A stretch of 42,529 nucleotides of DNA, taken from positions 1 through 42,529 of IMG/VR virus record IMGVR_UViG_3300025872_000106. One strand, 5' to 3'. Position numbers and translations under genes: made by a program. Positions within the stretch are counted from its first letter, which is position 1; every line of letters starts with the position of its first letter. The notes under the pieces are model-generated. The model saw only the letters and a program-made list of their open reading frames with translations. It searched no databases and was not told the origin of the DNA. Shown in pieces: positions 21,166 to 30,270 of this stretch. This stretch comes from a virus.

Positions 21166-21912
21166 ATGGTAAAGCTTGCACCAAAAGACCGCACGTATAG
21201 GATGAAGAACGGGAGTCCTCTATCTTATACACTCCAATCTAGGAGTAACCCGAAGTACCCGCTGTTGTGGTACGATGAGACAAACAACAGAAACCGTCCG
21301 CTTCGTTATGCTGTAAATCAGAAGTCCCCATTTGAGGACGAGCAGGATAATAATGCCATCCTAGAGCCTATTGTTTTTGAGGATGGAATGCTTTTCGTCT
21401 CAAAGACAAACCCTGTACTACAGGAGTTCCTCTATCACCATCCTATGAACGGACGCGTATTCGAGGAGGTTGACAATGAGAAAGAGGCAGCGGAAGAGGT
21501 GTCGGACCTCACAATAGAAGTGGACGCCCTTATAGAGGCGAGAAACCTCACAATAGACCAAATGGAAATGCTGACCCGTGTCATGTTCGGCAAGGATCCT
21601 TCACTTGTGACCACTGCCGAGATGAAGCGAGATATCCTCATTTTTGCAAAGAGGTCTCCGAAAGATTTCCTGAATATCGTAAACGACCCTGAGCTGAAGT
21701 TTCAATCAAAAATCCACTTGTTCTTTGATAAGGGCTTATTGAGCCTTAGGAATAACAACAAGGAGATTTGGTTCAGCACTCCGACCAATAGGAAGAAGAT
21801 GTGTTCTATTCCTTATGGGCACGACCCGTACGAGGCGGCTGCGGCCTTCCTTCAGTCGGATGACGGTATCGAGGCATTGAAAATGTTAGAGACCCATCTT
21901 CCCCAAGCCTAA
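21166..21912 (+). CDS. Conserved virion-cluster protein (248 aa), unknown
   Basis: The product starts MVKLAPKDRTYRMKNGSPLS; the first 90 residues are conserved-looking (SNPKYPLLWYDETNNRNRPL, RYAVNQKSPFEDEQDNN, EPIVFEDGMLFV), followed by an acidic helical section (NEKEAAEEVSDLTIEVDALI) and a C-terminal part with KIHLFFDKGLLSLRN and IPYGHDPYEAAAAFLQS. I associate this layout with head or head-tail proteins of Bacteroidota phages, but cannot name a function. It lies between two terminators, so it is a monocistronic unit with no visible TAnnTTTG promoter of its own. Confidence 0.7.
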   Translation: MVKLAPKDRTYRMKNGSPLSYTLQSRSNPKYPLLWYDETNNRNRPLRYAVNQKSPFEDEQDNNAILEPIVFEDGMLFVSKTNPVLQEFLYHHPMNGRVFEEVDNEKEAAEEVSDLTIEVDALIEARNLTIDQMEMLTRVMFGKDPSLVTTAEMKRDILIFAKRSPKDFLNIVNDPELKFQSKIHLFFDKGLLSLRNNNKEIWFSTPTNRKKMCSIPYGHDPYEAAAAFLQSDDGIEALKMLETHLPQA

Positions 21913-21935
21913 TGTTTCGCTTTTGGCAAAAGCAG

Positions 21936-21966
21936 GAGGGTACCGGATGGTACCCTCTTTTTTTTG
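21936..21966 (+). terminator. Strong Rho-independent terminator
   Basis: A perfect 9-bp stem GAGGGTACC (21936-21944) / GGTACCCTC (21949-21957) with loop GGAT is followed by eight T (21958-21965). It separates 21166-21912 from the tail gene operon. Confidence 0.92.
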
Positions 21967-21967
21967 T

Positions 21968-21975
21968 TATATTTG
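21968..21975 (+). promoter_or_regulatory. Putative -7 element of the tail operon (TATATTTG)
   Basis: A perfect TAnnTTTG lies directly after the terminator T-run and 24 nt before the ATG at 22000. A terminator followed at once by a promoter marks a transcription-unit border. Confidence 0.55.
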
Positions 21976-21999
21976 TCAGGATTCCTATAGGCTACCTAG

Positions 22000-22992
22000 A
22001 TGATTAACTCGGTAAGAAATACCGTACTGTCTGTCCTTAACAAGAACAACTACGGGTATATCTCTCCCTCTGACTTCAATTTGTTCGCCAAGCAGGCGCA
22101 GATGGAGCTGTACGAGGAGTATTTCAGCAATTACAATAAGGCCATTACGATGGAGAATACTAGGCAGGTCGGGACCGACTATGCCGATATCTCCAAGCCT
22201 CTTGCCGAGACGTTGGATGTGTTTTTGGTTTATGATTTTCTTCCTCCTGTGATTTCATTAAATGCGGGTCCTATCGATGGAAAATTCCAAACCCCCGAGG
22301 CCTATATGATAAACAGGCTGACCTGTTGGAAGTTGATTACATCGGGATCTGACGGGGCGATTAGCGGATTTCTTAATGATCCAACAAAGAACTTTGTTAA
22401 TTTAGGCGTAAAGGTTGGTGATTTTTTGATTGATGTTGCATCTGAAAAATTCACTACAGCATCAGCAATTATCACTATAACAAACCCGAACGATACCATT
22501 ATACCAAATGATGACATTTTTGGTAACGGAAATCTATACAGGATATTCTCTAGCACAGAAGGATATGATCCTGAGCGGGTTACAAATGGTAACATACGGA
22601 TGCTTAACTCATCCTTGTTAACAAAACCCAACACATTGTTCCCTGCATATACACAGGATGAGTCAAGCATTGGAACCCCCACTATTGGGTATCCATATAA
22701 GGTGATAAATATATACCCCAATACCATATCGGGATACGGGGCATTGTACTGCGCCTACTTCAGGTATCCAAAGGACCCCAAATGGACCTATATCACCTTG
22801 TCAGGTGGCGAACCTGCCTTCAATGCTAGCGCACTTGACTACCAAGACTTTGAGATGCCATTGGAGGACGAGTATAAGCTCGCCATGAAAATCCTGCAGT
22901 ATTGTGGCATCAGCATCCGCGAAGGAGAAGTCGCTCAGTACGCTATGGCTCAGGAGCAACACGAACAGCCATCCTTCAGTGTCCAACAATAA
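22000..22992 (+). CDS. Structural head-tail protein with inserted beta module (330 aa)
   Basis: The product starts MINSVRNTVLSVLNKNNYGY; the N-terminal NKNNYGYISPSDFNLFAKQA, a helix with FAKQAQMELYEEYFSNYNKA, is a pattern found in connector-region proteins of podovirus-like and crAss-like phages as I recall. Residues of about 126-188 (TKNFVNLGVKVGDFLI to YRIFSS) form a beta module almost identical in layout to one in 9508-10017, and the DNA there is more A/T-rich, so it may be a mobile insertion. The C-terminus resumes with ALYCAYFRYPKDPKW and a helix EDEYKLAMKILQYCG. Head completion or adaptor role is inferred. Confidence 0.65.
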   Translation: MINSVRNTVLSVLNKNNYGYISPSDFNLFAKQAQMELYEEYFSNYNKAITMENTRQVGTDYADISKPLAETLDVFLVYDFLPPVISLNAGPIDGKFQTPEAYMINRLTCWKLITSGSDGAISGFLNDPTKNFVNLGVKVGDFLIDVASEKFTTASAIITITNPNDTIIPNDDIFGNGNLYRIFSSTEGYDPERVTNGNIRMLNSSLLTKPNTLFPAYTQDESSIGTPTIGYPYKVINIYPNTISGYGALYCAYFRYPKDPKWTYITLSGGEPAFNASALDYQDFEMPLEDEYKLAMKILQYCGISIREGEVAQYAMAQEQHEQPSFSVQQ

Positions 22993-23007
22993 AGAACTAC
23001 CTAGCAG

Positions 23008-23931
23008 ATGGCATATATATCTCAGTATCAATACTACGACAACTCGGGTAACTCGCCTCAAGATGCCAATTGGGGTAGCTATCAGTATGTGAGCCTGTAC
23101 GACATCGTTAACAACTTCATGCTGATGTATGCGGGTAACCACTCGCTAGTCAACAACGAGGAGCGTTACAAGATCCTCTTCCACGCAAAGCGTGCGATTC
23201 AGGAGTTGAACTATGACGCCTTCAAGGAAATCAAGGTCCTTGAGCTTACCGTTCCTGACACGCTTCGGTACGTCCTCCCTTCTGACTTTGTGAATTGGGT
23301 TCGTATCTCCCTTTATAAGGACGGATGGCTCAGGCCGCTGACCGAGAACATTCAGGTCATGTCCTCCAACGCATACCTTCAGGACAATGCGGGAAATATT
23401 TTGTTCGACATCAACGGGAATATCTTACAGCCTCAGAACTCCAACCTAGACTATGACAGGCTTCACAACCTTCAACAGAGTATATATCTCAATCAAGGTC
23501 ATCAGTTTCATGGTAATATGGGTTGGTTTATTGATGGCAATTGGTATTTTGGATATAACCTTACAGGCCGTACGGGCCTTAACACGGAGACGGCCAACTT
23601 CAACCCGACCTTCAGTATCAATAAAAAGGCAGGCGTAATCAACTTCGACTCATCGATGTCAGAAGAGACCTGTATACTCGAGTATGTGTCTGACGGCATG
23701 GAGAACGGAGATGACTCGATGGTATCAGTCAATAAACTATTCGAGCAATATATATACGCTGCCATCAGGTACGAGGTACTAAACTCCAAGCTAGGCGTTC
23801 AGGAATACATTGTAAACAGGGCTAAGAAGGATAAGTCATCCCTTCTTAGGAACGCAAAAATCAGAATGAGCAACATACATCCCGGAAGGCTTCTCATGAA
23901 CCTTCGTGGAATGGACAAGATGATAAAATAA
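23008..23931 (+). CDS. Tail adaptor/ring protein (gp11-like)
   Basis: A 307-aa protein starting MAYISQYQYYDNSGNSPQDA. The central block RYKILFHAKRAIQELNYDAF, then KVLELTVPDTLRYVLPSDFV and NWVRISLY, is characteristic of the head-tail adaptor (ring) proteins of T7-like and crAss-like phages: a helix ending in E-L-N-Y-D, an L-E-x-x-V-P-D strand and an L-P-x-D-F-V-x-W turn. The end (EQYIYAAIRYEVLNS, RLLMNLRGM) is helical. It would bind the portal and lead to the tail hub. It is followed one base later by the long tail protein. Confidence 0.72.
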   Translation: MAYISQYQYYDNSGNSPQDANWGSYQYVSLYDIVNNFMLMYAGNHSLVNNEERYKILFHAKRAIQELNYDAFKEIKVLELTVPDTLRYVLPSDFVNWVRISLYKDGWLRPLTENIQVMSSNAYLQDNAGNILFDINGNILQPQNSNLDYDRLHNLQQSIYLNQGHQFHGNMGWFIDGNWYFGYNLTGRTGLNTETANFNPTFSINKKAGVINFDSSMSEETCILEYVSDGMENGDDSMVSVNKLFEQYIYAAIRYEVLNSKLGVQEYIVNRAKKDKSSLLRNAKIRMSNIHPGRLLMNLRGMDKMIK

Positions 23932-23932
23932 T

Positions 23933-26900
23933 ATGGCTAAGGTACCAAGGAACTTTGTTGCAGGGAAGATGAACAAGGTCGTTGATGAACGACTGCTTCC
24001 TCCCGGAGAATACGTTGACGCAATGAACGTCCGAATGGGTTCTACCGAGAACTCAGAAATCGGAGTCATCGAGAACACAAAAGGCAACAAAGCCCTTACC
24101 ACCCTGTTATATATAGACGGAACTCCGTTGAGCAGCCTTGCCCGTTGCATAGGCGCGTTGGACGATAGCAAGAACGAGACCATCTATTGGTTTGTCCATG
24201 ATCCTGACTTTACTCCTAATACAAGTCCTGCAGGATCGGGGAAGTTAGACCTTATAGTTTCTTATAATGTTTTTACGGGAATACTTATTTATCACGTAAT
24301 AAGCATAGATGACGGATCAGGTGTTGCTACTACATTGAATTTTGATCCCGCCTATCTTATAACAGGCGTAGACAAGATAGAGGACCTTCTATTTTTCACA
24401 GACGACTATAACGAGCCTAGGTTCATAAACGTAAAGAGAAGCTATGCGGTACCCGTCGGTAACGTAGACTATGGTGGAAACCCTTCTCTGCTCAAGGAGG
24501 CTTTGTTGGTTGTCAAGAAGCCGCCAATGAACCCTGTAGTAGTTTCATTTTCGAACACTGCAGGGCAGGAGAACTTCATGGAGGACAGGTTCATCTGTTT
24601 TGCCTACAGGTACAAGTACGCTGATGGTGAATATAGTGCTACCTCTCAATGGAGTGAGCCTATATTCTTTCCTCAAAGCTTCCAATTCGATTTGTCTAGC
24701 TACCTGAACATAGGCATGGAGAACGCCTATAATACGGCTATCATATCGTACGAGACAGGCGGTCCACTAGTAAAAGGCATTGACCTTTTATACAAGGAGA
24801 TGGACAACAATGTGATAAAGGTTATAGAGAAGTTGGATAAGGCTGATATGGGATTGGCTGACAACTCTACATACACCTATTCATTTACCAACAGTAAGAT
24901 ATATACAGTACTTCCCGAGTCTGAACTGCTTAGGCTTTACGATAACGTACCTCTTTCTGCAAAGGCTCAGACCATCATGGGCAACCGACTTATGTATGGA
25001 AACTATGTAGAGGGGTACGATCTTATAGACAAGTTCGGGACCAATGTCAACATAGACTATAATACCACACTGAATTCGAATGAATCAGGTCTTATAGACC
25101 TTACGACATCATTAAGTTCAGGGACGTACTCAATGTCTATAATAGGAGCCACTCCCGGAAAGGTAATAGCTAATTCTATTGTAAATATAGACTTTACCCC
25201 TATAATTTCTCAGTATGGAAAGATACCAAAGGGGTCTTCTATAAGCGTTGATGTATCGTATATAAGCGATTCCTTTGAAGGGCAGGCTCCTTTTCCTAGC
25301 ACGGGCACCCCTCAGACAAATGTTAACTTTAATTTCTATACAAATGTTGACTATTTATCTGTAACAGATTTAGCTACGAGTTCTGAGTTCATAAATGCTG
25401 TTGGTAGCGCAAGCAATATTCAGGCTGTCCCTTATTGTACTAGCGGAATAACATTCACAGACACATTCAACTGCAGCGTTGTTCAGAACTACTCTGTCGC
25501 TCCTGTAGGAATTGTAGAGAAGTATTATAGTGCAATAAATTCACTTTCTCCTGCTCCCGATCCTGTCCCAACGGGATTCGTATTAGGAACTCCTATAGGG
25601 CTTGCTTATTCGGGAAATACCATATCATTTCAGTTGCTTGCAATGTTGTTCGCTGATAATGTAAACTCAACGACAACCCCTCCCACTCCTCCAACTAAAA
25701 AAATTGTAGAATACTACAAGATAGTATCTCATGCAGCATCTTTCAAGTTACTTTCAAGCACAAAGAGCCTTCATAGTAACAGGGGGTATGAGATAGGTAT
25801 GGTGTACATGGACGAGTTTGCTAGGTCGTCTACCGTCCTTGTCAGCAGGTACAATACAGAGTTTGTTGAATGCGGAAAGTCTGAAAAACAGAACAGCATA
25901 AGCGTCACTATTCCTGTTACTCAGAGGGCTCCTTATTGGGCTAAGAAATACAAGTTTGTCTGTAGGGCCGACAAGGAAGGCTATGAGACTATTTACTGTC
26001 CGTTGTATTTCAACGACCCTGATGACTCTGTAGTCTACTTCTTATTAGAAGGAGAGAATGCTCGCAAGGTCGAGGAAGGCGACAGGCTTATAGTAAAAGC
26101 CGACTCCAATAGTGTACCTCAGGACTGCGTATACGCTACGGTTTTAGAGAAGGAGTCAAAACCTTATAACTTCATAATCAACTCTCCCGACGGAGCTCCT
26201 CCTGCGGGTGTGTATATGAAGATAAGACCTGATAACTTCTCTACGGTAAAGGGTCAGGACTCATATATTGATTTGGGTAAAAAAGAAGCTCAGTCTAGAG
26301 AGGCAGGCGTTTGTGCTTCTTTAGCTAACAATATATTGGCTGATGAAGGAAGTCCTTATTTATGTTCATTGCCGCATCCGACTATTGCGGGAGAATATGT
26401 CGACATAGAAATACCCGCAGGTAGCCTTGTCATCATTCAGATATATTTCAGCCGTATAGGAACAGGTGATGCTTGCGAAAAGAGGATATATAATCTTGAC
26501 CTTGAAATAAGAGCCTCTAATGACTACCCTGACTTCTATTCTTTTTGGATGGGAGAGAATATAGGAGGATTAGTTGATTCAGGATTTAAGGATGTTGGTG
26601 GTGCAAATACATTGAACAACGTATTCATCCCCGGCTTTGTTCCTTGGCCAAATGACCTCAGTGGAATTTGCAGCTCAGGGACAAATAAGTATCAGTTCAA
26701 GGAAGATAACACGGTGCCTGTTACTACACCTGAAAGCGTGTATCCAAAATACCTACAGATATCGGGGACCACAGCATGTTCGGGAATAAGGAGATATAAG
26801 AGATGGTCTAATGTTTCCTGCAGGATTCAGATATACAAGGCCGAAGATGCCTGTGTGTTTGAGACCATGCCGTCTGATACCCTTCCTGATGTGTTCTTCG

Positions 26901-29227
26901 AGAATAACCTGTCTTATGATATTGATGCTGACGGAAATCATTTGGGATTGTCGGGAGATACGGATCAGGATATAACATTAGGCATAGCAGGTGTGATAAA
27001 CACGGGCTTCTTCAACTGCTACTCTTTTGGTAATGGCGTTGAGAGTTATAAGATACGAGACTCCATCGTAGGTAAGACCATGAACTTAGGGAACAGGGTC
27101 AACAGTGTTTCTGCTCAGGATTATAAAAGGGCAGATAGGTTTGCCGATATCACCTATAGTGGAGTATACAACCCCGAGACTAACGTAAACAAGCTCAACG
27201 AATTCAACTTGGGTCTTTTGAATTACAAGAACCTAGAGATTTCATTCGGCAATATTTATATTTTGGACGGACGTCAGACTGATGTGTTGGTCTTACAAGA
27301 AGACAAGATTTCATATGTCCTTGCAGGAAAGAACCTGTTGTCGGATGCCGCTGCGGGCGGAGCCATAACGTCTGTCCCTGAGGTATTGGGAACACAGATA
27401 GCTAGGACCGAGAAGTATGGCATCAGCTTCAACCCTGAGAGTTATGTTCAGTGGGGCTATGACAGGTTCTTTACCGACGCAAAGAGGGGTGCTGTCATTC
27501 AACTACGTGGCGACTCGTATTCCAACGAGCAGTTGAAGGTGGCTTCTGAGATGGGTATGAGGACATGGTTCAGGGATACCTTTATAAGCTCCTTCAATAA
27601 TCAGAAGTTGGGAGGATTTGATCCTTACATGAACGAGTATGTCTTGTCGGGCAACGACATAGACCTCCCCGAACAGGTAGAGTGTTCAGAGTGTGGTATA
27701 CAAAACACATTCACGCTAGAGACGCTTGAATTGAAGGGTGACCTTAAGAAGTACTGTGTTAACCTAGGTCAACCTGTGGGGCCTGTTACCATCACATATA
27801 ATGTCACGGTACTTGATGTACCTCTTTTTGCCGCAGTACTCATAGGTGCCACCTACAATGGAAACACATACTCATCAGGTCCGATAACCTCAGTGGGATC
27901 AGGAACCATTACATTTAACAAAGATGATAACACCGAGAACACGGTTGAGATAGGTATCTCGTACCCTCAGGGTCGTACGATTGTCTCAGTGTTGGTTTCC
28001 TGTCCTGAGGTAGAGTATCTGAAGATAATAGAGGTCGTATATACGGATCCTATAGATGCAGGCCTCACAACCCACGCAGAATTCTATTATTACCACTACA
28101 CACCTTCTACTTACATATCGGCACTTCAGTCCAACCTTGTGGTATTCGAAGGAAACGATTCCAACCCGTTCATATCTAGGTGGAATGAGACAACGGGCGT
28201 AGTTGGTACGGCAGGATTCCCTATTTCAGGAGATACGATGAGGTTAAGAGTTAATCAGATTCCTCCTGATTCGTTCTCTTTCAATCCTTCTAATAACAAG
28301 TTCTTGTATCTAAGGACCGACACTCCTTTTGCAAATGACATCGCAGGGGTAACGGCACTATACGCAGCTGCTAATTCTGCAACGCCTATATCAGGATCTT
28401 CTCCTATTTATTATGCAGACTTCACAGTTCCCGCTGCCGTAGGAACAGGGCTCAATTACCTGTACCTGATTTGGGATTTACGGACTGCTACCCCTGTAGA
28501 TTTATGCTACTCGGATACAAATGAGGTAAACGAGATATGCTGCAACTGTACTAAATGCGAAGATGTATGTACATCTTTGGTAATATCAAACGCATCTAGC
28601 GTTAATCCTGTCGTAGTCGTATTCCCTAGTGGGATGTGCGACAACCAATACCTCGAGGCGGTTGTAGAGATACCGCCCGGTGGTCAGGGAAGTGTATGCG
28701 TTGTAAATGATAACAATTGGTATATAGAAAGCGGCATAGCCTCCATAAGAGTTGACGGGTGTGGACCTTGCACTATTGACTGCGTTTCAGAGTGTGAGAC
28801 ATGGACGATTACAACAGGTCAAGCTCCGGGCAACCTTTCGGAAGTTGAGTATGTAACATGCGATGGAACAAATCAAACGGTAACGGTAGGAGTGACTTCT
28901 CCTAATTGGCTTGACATATGCGTAAAAAAGGGAGAGACCCCTGAGGTAGTAAGTGGAGGAGCTGTGTTATACTTAGGAAATACCTGCGGATGTTGTGTGG
29001 ACCAACCATGTTGGTACGTATACTTTGAGCCTACAGATGGTCAGGCCTCTATATCCTATTGGGATTGCAGTGGAACCTTTCAAAGTCAAATAGTAGACCA
29101 ATACCAACAGATATTCATCTGTATAAACAAGAGTTATCCTACTCCTCAAGTGTACACAGGTCCGGGAGAAAAGTATAACCTTCAGATGATCAATCCTTGT
29201 AATTGCATAAGACAAAGTACAACATAA
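23933..29227 (+). CDS. Large tail stabilization / tube B-like protein, Cys-rich end
   Basis: A 1764-aa protein. The start MAKVPRNFVAGKMNKVVDER with LPPGEYVDAMNVRMGSTENS is the hallmark of tail tubular B/stabilization proteins (beta-propeller domain with LIVSYN, YWFVHD repeats), which form the nozzle of short tails in T7-like and crAss-like phages. The rest is beta-rich. The last 260 residues carry 20-plus cysteines in loosely repeated units, each with C-x(2)-W/Y ... DC-x-G ... ICI/VC (for example ICCNCTKCEDVC, TCGCCVDQPCWYVYF). These probably form small disulfide- or metal-stabilised modules at the outer tip. It is unusually long for the family. Confidence 0.75.
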   Translation: MAKVPRNFVAGKMNKVVDERLLPPGEYVDAMNVRMGSTENSEIGVIENTKGNKALTTLLYIDGTPLSSLARCIGALDDSKNETIYWFVHDPDFTPNTSPAGSGKLDLIVSYNVFTGILIYHVISIDDGSGVATTLNFDPAYLITGVDKIEDLLFFTDDYNEPRFINVKRSYAVPVGNVDYGGNPSLLKEALLVVKKPPMNPVVVSFSNTAGQENFMEDRFICFAYRYKYADGEYSATSQWSEPIFFPQSFQFDLSSYLNIGMENAYNTAIISYETGGPLVKGIDLLYKEMDNNVIKVIEKLDKADMGLADNSTYTYSFTNSKIYTVLPESELLRLYDNVPLSAKAQTIMGNRLMYGNYVEGYDLIDKFGTNVNIDYNTTLNSNESGLIDLTTSLSSGTYSMSIIGATPGKVIANSIVNIDFTPIISQYGKIPKGSSISVDVSYISDSFEGQAPFPSTGTPQTNVNFNFYTNVDYLSVTDLATSSEFINAVGSASNIQAVPYCTSGITFTDTFNCSVVQNYSVAPVGIVEKYYSAINSLSPAPDPVPTGFVLGTPIGLAYSGNTISFQLLAMLFADNVNSTTTPPTPPTKKIVEYYKIVSHAASFKLLSSTKSLHSNRGYEIGMVYMDEFARSSTVLVSRYNTEFVECGKSEKQNSISVTIPVTQRAPYWAKKYKFVCRADKEGYETIYCPLYFNDPDDSVVYFLLEGENARKVEEGDRLIVKADSNSVPQDCVYATVLEKESKPYNFIINSPDGAPPAGVYMKIRPDNFSTVKGQDSYIDLGKKEAQSREAGVCASLANNILADEGSPYLCSLPHPTIAGEYVDIEIPAGSLVIIQIYFSRIGTGDACEKRIYNLDLEIRASNDYPDFYSFWMGENIGGLVDSGFKDVGGANTLNNVFIPGFVPWPNDLSGICSSGTNKYQFKEDNTVPVTTPESVYPKYLQISGTTACSGIRRYKRWSNVSCRIQIYKAEDACVFETMPSDTLPDVFFENNLSYDIDADGNHLGLSGDTDQDITLGIAGVINTGFFNCYSFGNGVESYKIRDSIVGKTMNLGNRVNSVSAQDYKRADRFADITYSGVYNPETNVNKLNEFNLGLLNYKNLEISFGNIYILDGRQTDVLVLQEDKISYVLAGKNLLSDAAAGGAITSVPEVLGTQIARTEKYGISFNPESYVQWGYDRFFTDAKRGAVIQLRGDSYSNEQLKVASEMGMRTWFRDTFISSFNNQKLGGFDPYMNEYVLSGNDIDLPEQVECSECGIQNTFTLETLELKGDLKKYCVNLGQPVGPVTITYNVTVLDVPLFAAVLIGATYNGNTYSSGPITSVGSGTITFNKDDNTENTVEIGISYPQGRTIVSVLVSCPEVEYLKIIEVVYTDPIDAGLTTHAEFYYYHYTPSTYISALQSNLVVFEGNDSNPFISRWNETTGVVGTAGFPISGDTMRLRVNQIPPDSFSFNPSNNKFLYLRTDTPFANDIAGVTALYAAANSATPISGSSPIYYADFTVPAAVGTGLNYLYLIWDLRTATPVDLCYSDTNEVNEICCNCTKCEDVCTSLVISNASSVNPVVVVFPSGMCDNQYLEAVVEIPPGGQGSVCVVNDNNWYIESGIASIRVDGCGPCTIDCVSECETWTITTGQAPGNLSEVEYVTCDGTNQTVTVGVTSPNWLDICVKKGETPEVVSGGAVLYLGNTCGCCVDQPCWYVYFEPTDGQASISYWDCSGTFQSQIVDQYQQIFICINKSYPTPQVYTGPGEKYNLQMINPCNCIRQSTT

Positions 29228-29236
29228 CAAAATAAC

Positions 29237-30259
29237 ATGCCTATATCTTCAAGCGGATATTTCATAAACGGACCTACTCTTCTTACGGCTACGTCGGTAT
29301 TTACAGACAGCGGTATGACCATATACGCTGTTGATGGATTTTATTCTGACGGCACATCAGTAAGGGAGCAACTCGGAGGAGTGCTTCAGTCCCCTACGTC
29401 ATGCCCTTCCTGTCTTGCATGGAACTGTCAAAATCCTGAATTCTCGTTCAATAGCAGCTCCTTGCCGGGTGGCCATATACCGGGTATGTACAAGATGAAG
29501 TTTTCATCAACAAATAGTGGAGCTGTTTACGTGTTGGTAAACACATCAGGAGACACTGCTATAGGAGTAAGGGCTACATACAACGGTCAGGTGTACAATA
29601 GATTGAGCAACAATGGAGGCGCTCCATATGAGGATGGATATTTGGCTCAGCCTGACCCGAATGCTCCTGTTTGGATAGGAAGGACAAATTGTTGCCTTGT
29701 ACCTGAATCGGGGTGTGGTAATCCCGACCCGTATGTTCAGCCATTGACTAAGATATATCAGTATAACCCTGCGCTTAACGTATTTGTCGACACAGGAACG
29801 AATACTGTTATGACTGTGAATTCATCTCAATTGGATTTGCTGACTAGTGGGATAAACAATGCAGTGCTTATTATACCTAAACCTCCTGTACCTAGCGCTC
29901 CTACTGATTTTGAATTGGAGATTTGGACCCTTAACTCACAGCCCGACTGCGGCTTTATCCCTGATTGGTCTGTATATGTATATTGTCCAACACCTCTACT
30001 TTCGGCTAGAAGGACTTCGGTGTCTGCCAATGAAACAATCGCCTGTGGAAAAACCCCAAACATCCCGTATTGGTATGCTAAGGTGTCAGGAGGTGTACCA
30101 ACGGATTTATTTTATAACGATTGGGTCTTTGGTGATGTCAACGGGGTAAACGTCCTTGCCGATGGTTACTATAGGGCCAATAACCTCACCTCTCCCACTG
30201 AAGACCTTTGGTTCAGGGTTGAGAATGGAAGGGTAGTGGAAATAGACGCATGTCCATAA
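29237..30259 (+). CDS. Cys-containing tail-tip protein (340 aa)
   Basis: The product starts MPISSSGYFINGPTLLTATS; a first domain with FTDSGMTIYAVDGFYSDGTS is followed by CPSCLAWNC, CCLVPESGCGNPDPYVQ and repeated Pro/Ser/Thr strands, all beta-rich. It starts 9 nt after the long tail protein and shares its Cys-rich style. The end (GYYRANNLTSPTEDLWFRV) resembles surface-exposed tail domains. No enzyme motif is seen. A role in tail-tip assembly or receptor contact is inferred from context. Confidence 0.65.
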   Translation: MPISSSGYFINGPTLLTATSVFTDSGMTIYAVDGFYSDGTSVREQLGGVLQSPTSCPSCLAWNCQNPEFSFNSSSLPGGHIPGMYKMKFSSTNSGAVYVLVNTSGDTAIGVRATYNGQVYNRLSNNGGAPYEDGYLAQPDPNAPVWIGRTNCCLVPESGCGNPDPYVQPLTKIYQYNPALNVFVDTGTNTVMTVNSSQLDLLTSGINNAVLIIPKPPVPSAPTDFELEIWTLNSQPDCGFIPDWSVYVYCPTPLLSARRTSVSANETIACGKTPNIPYWYAKVSGGVPTDLFYNDWVFGDVNGVNVLADGYYRANNLTSPTEDLWFRVENGRVVEIDACP

Positions 30260-30270
30260 ACAGGTAAGCA

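Noticed and set aside
29859-30149. A 96-codon rightward frame inside the tail-tip gene
   Set aside because: Leu/Tyr-rich product without protein-like pattern; useful only as a reminder that chance frames of this length occur.
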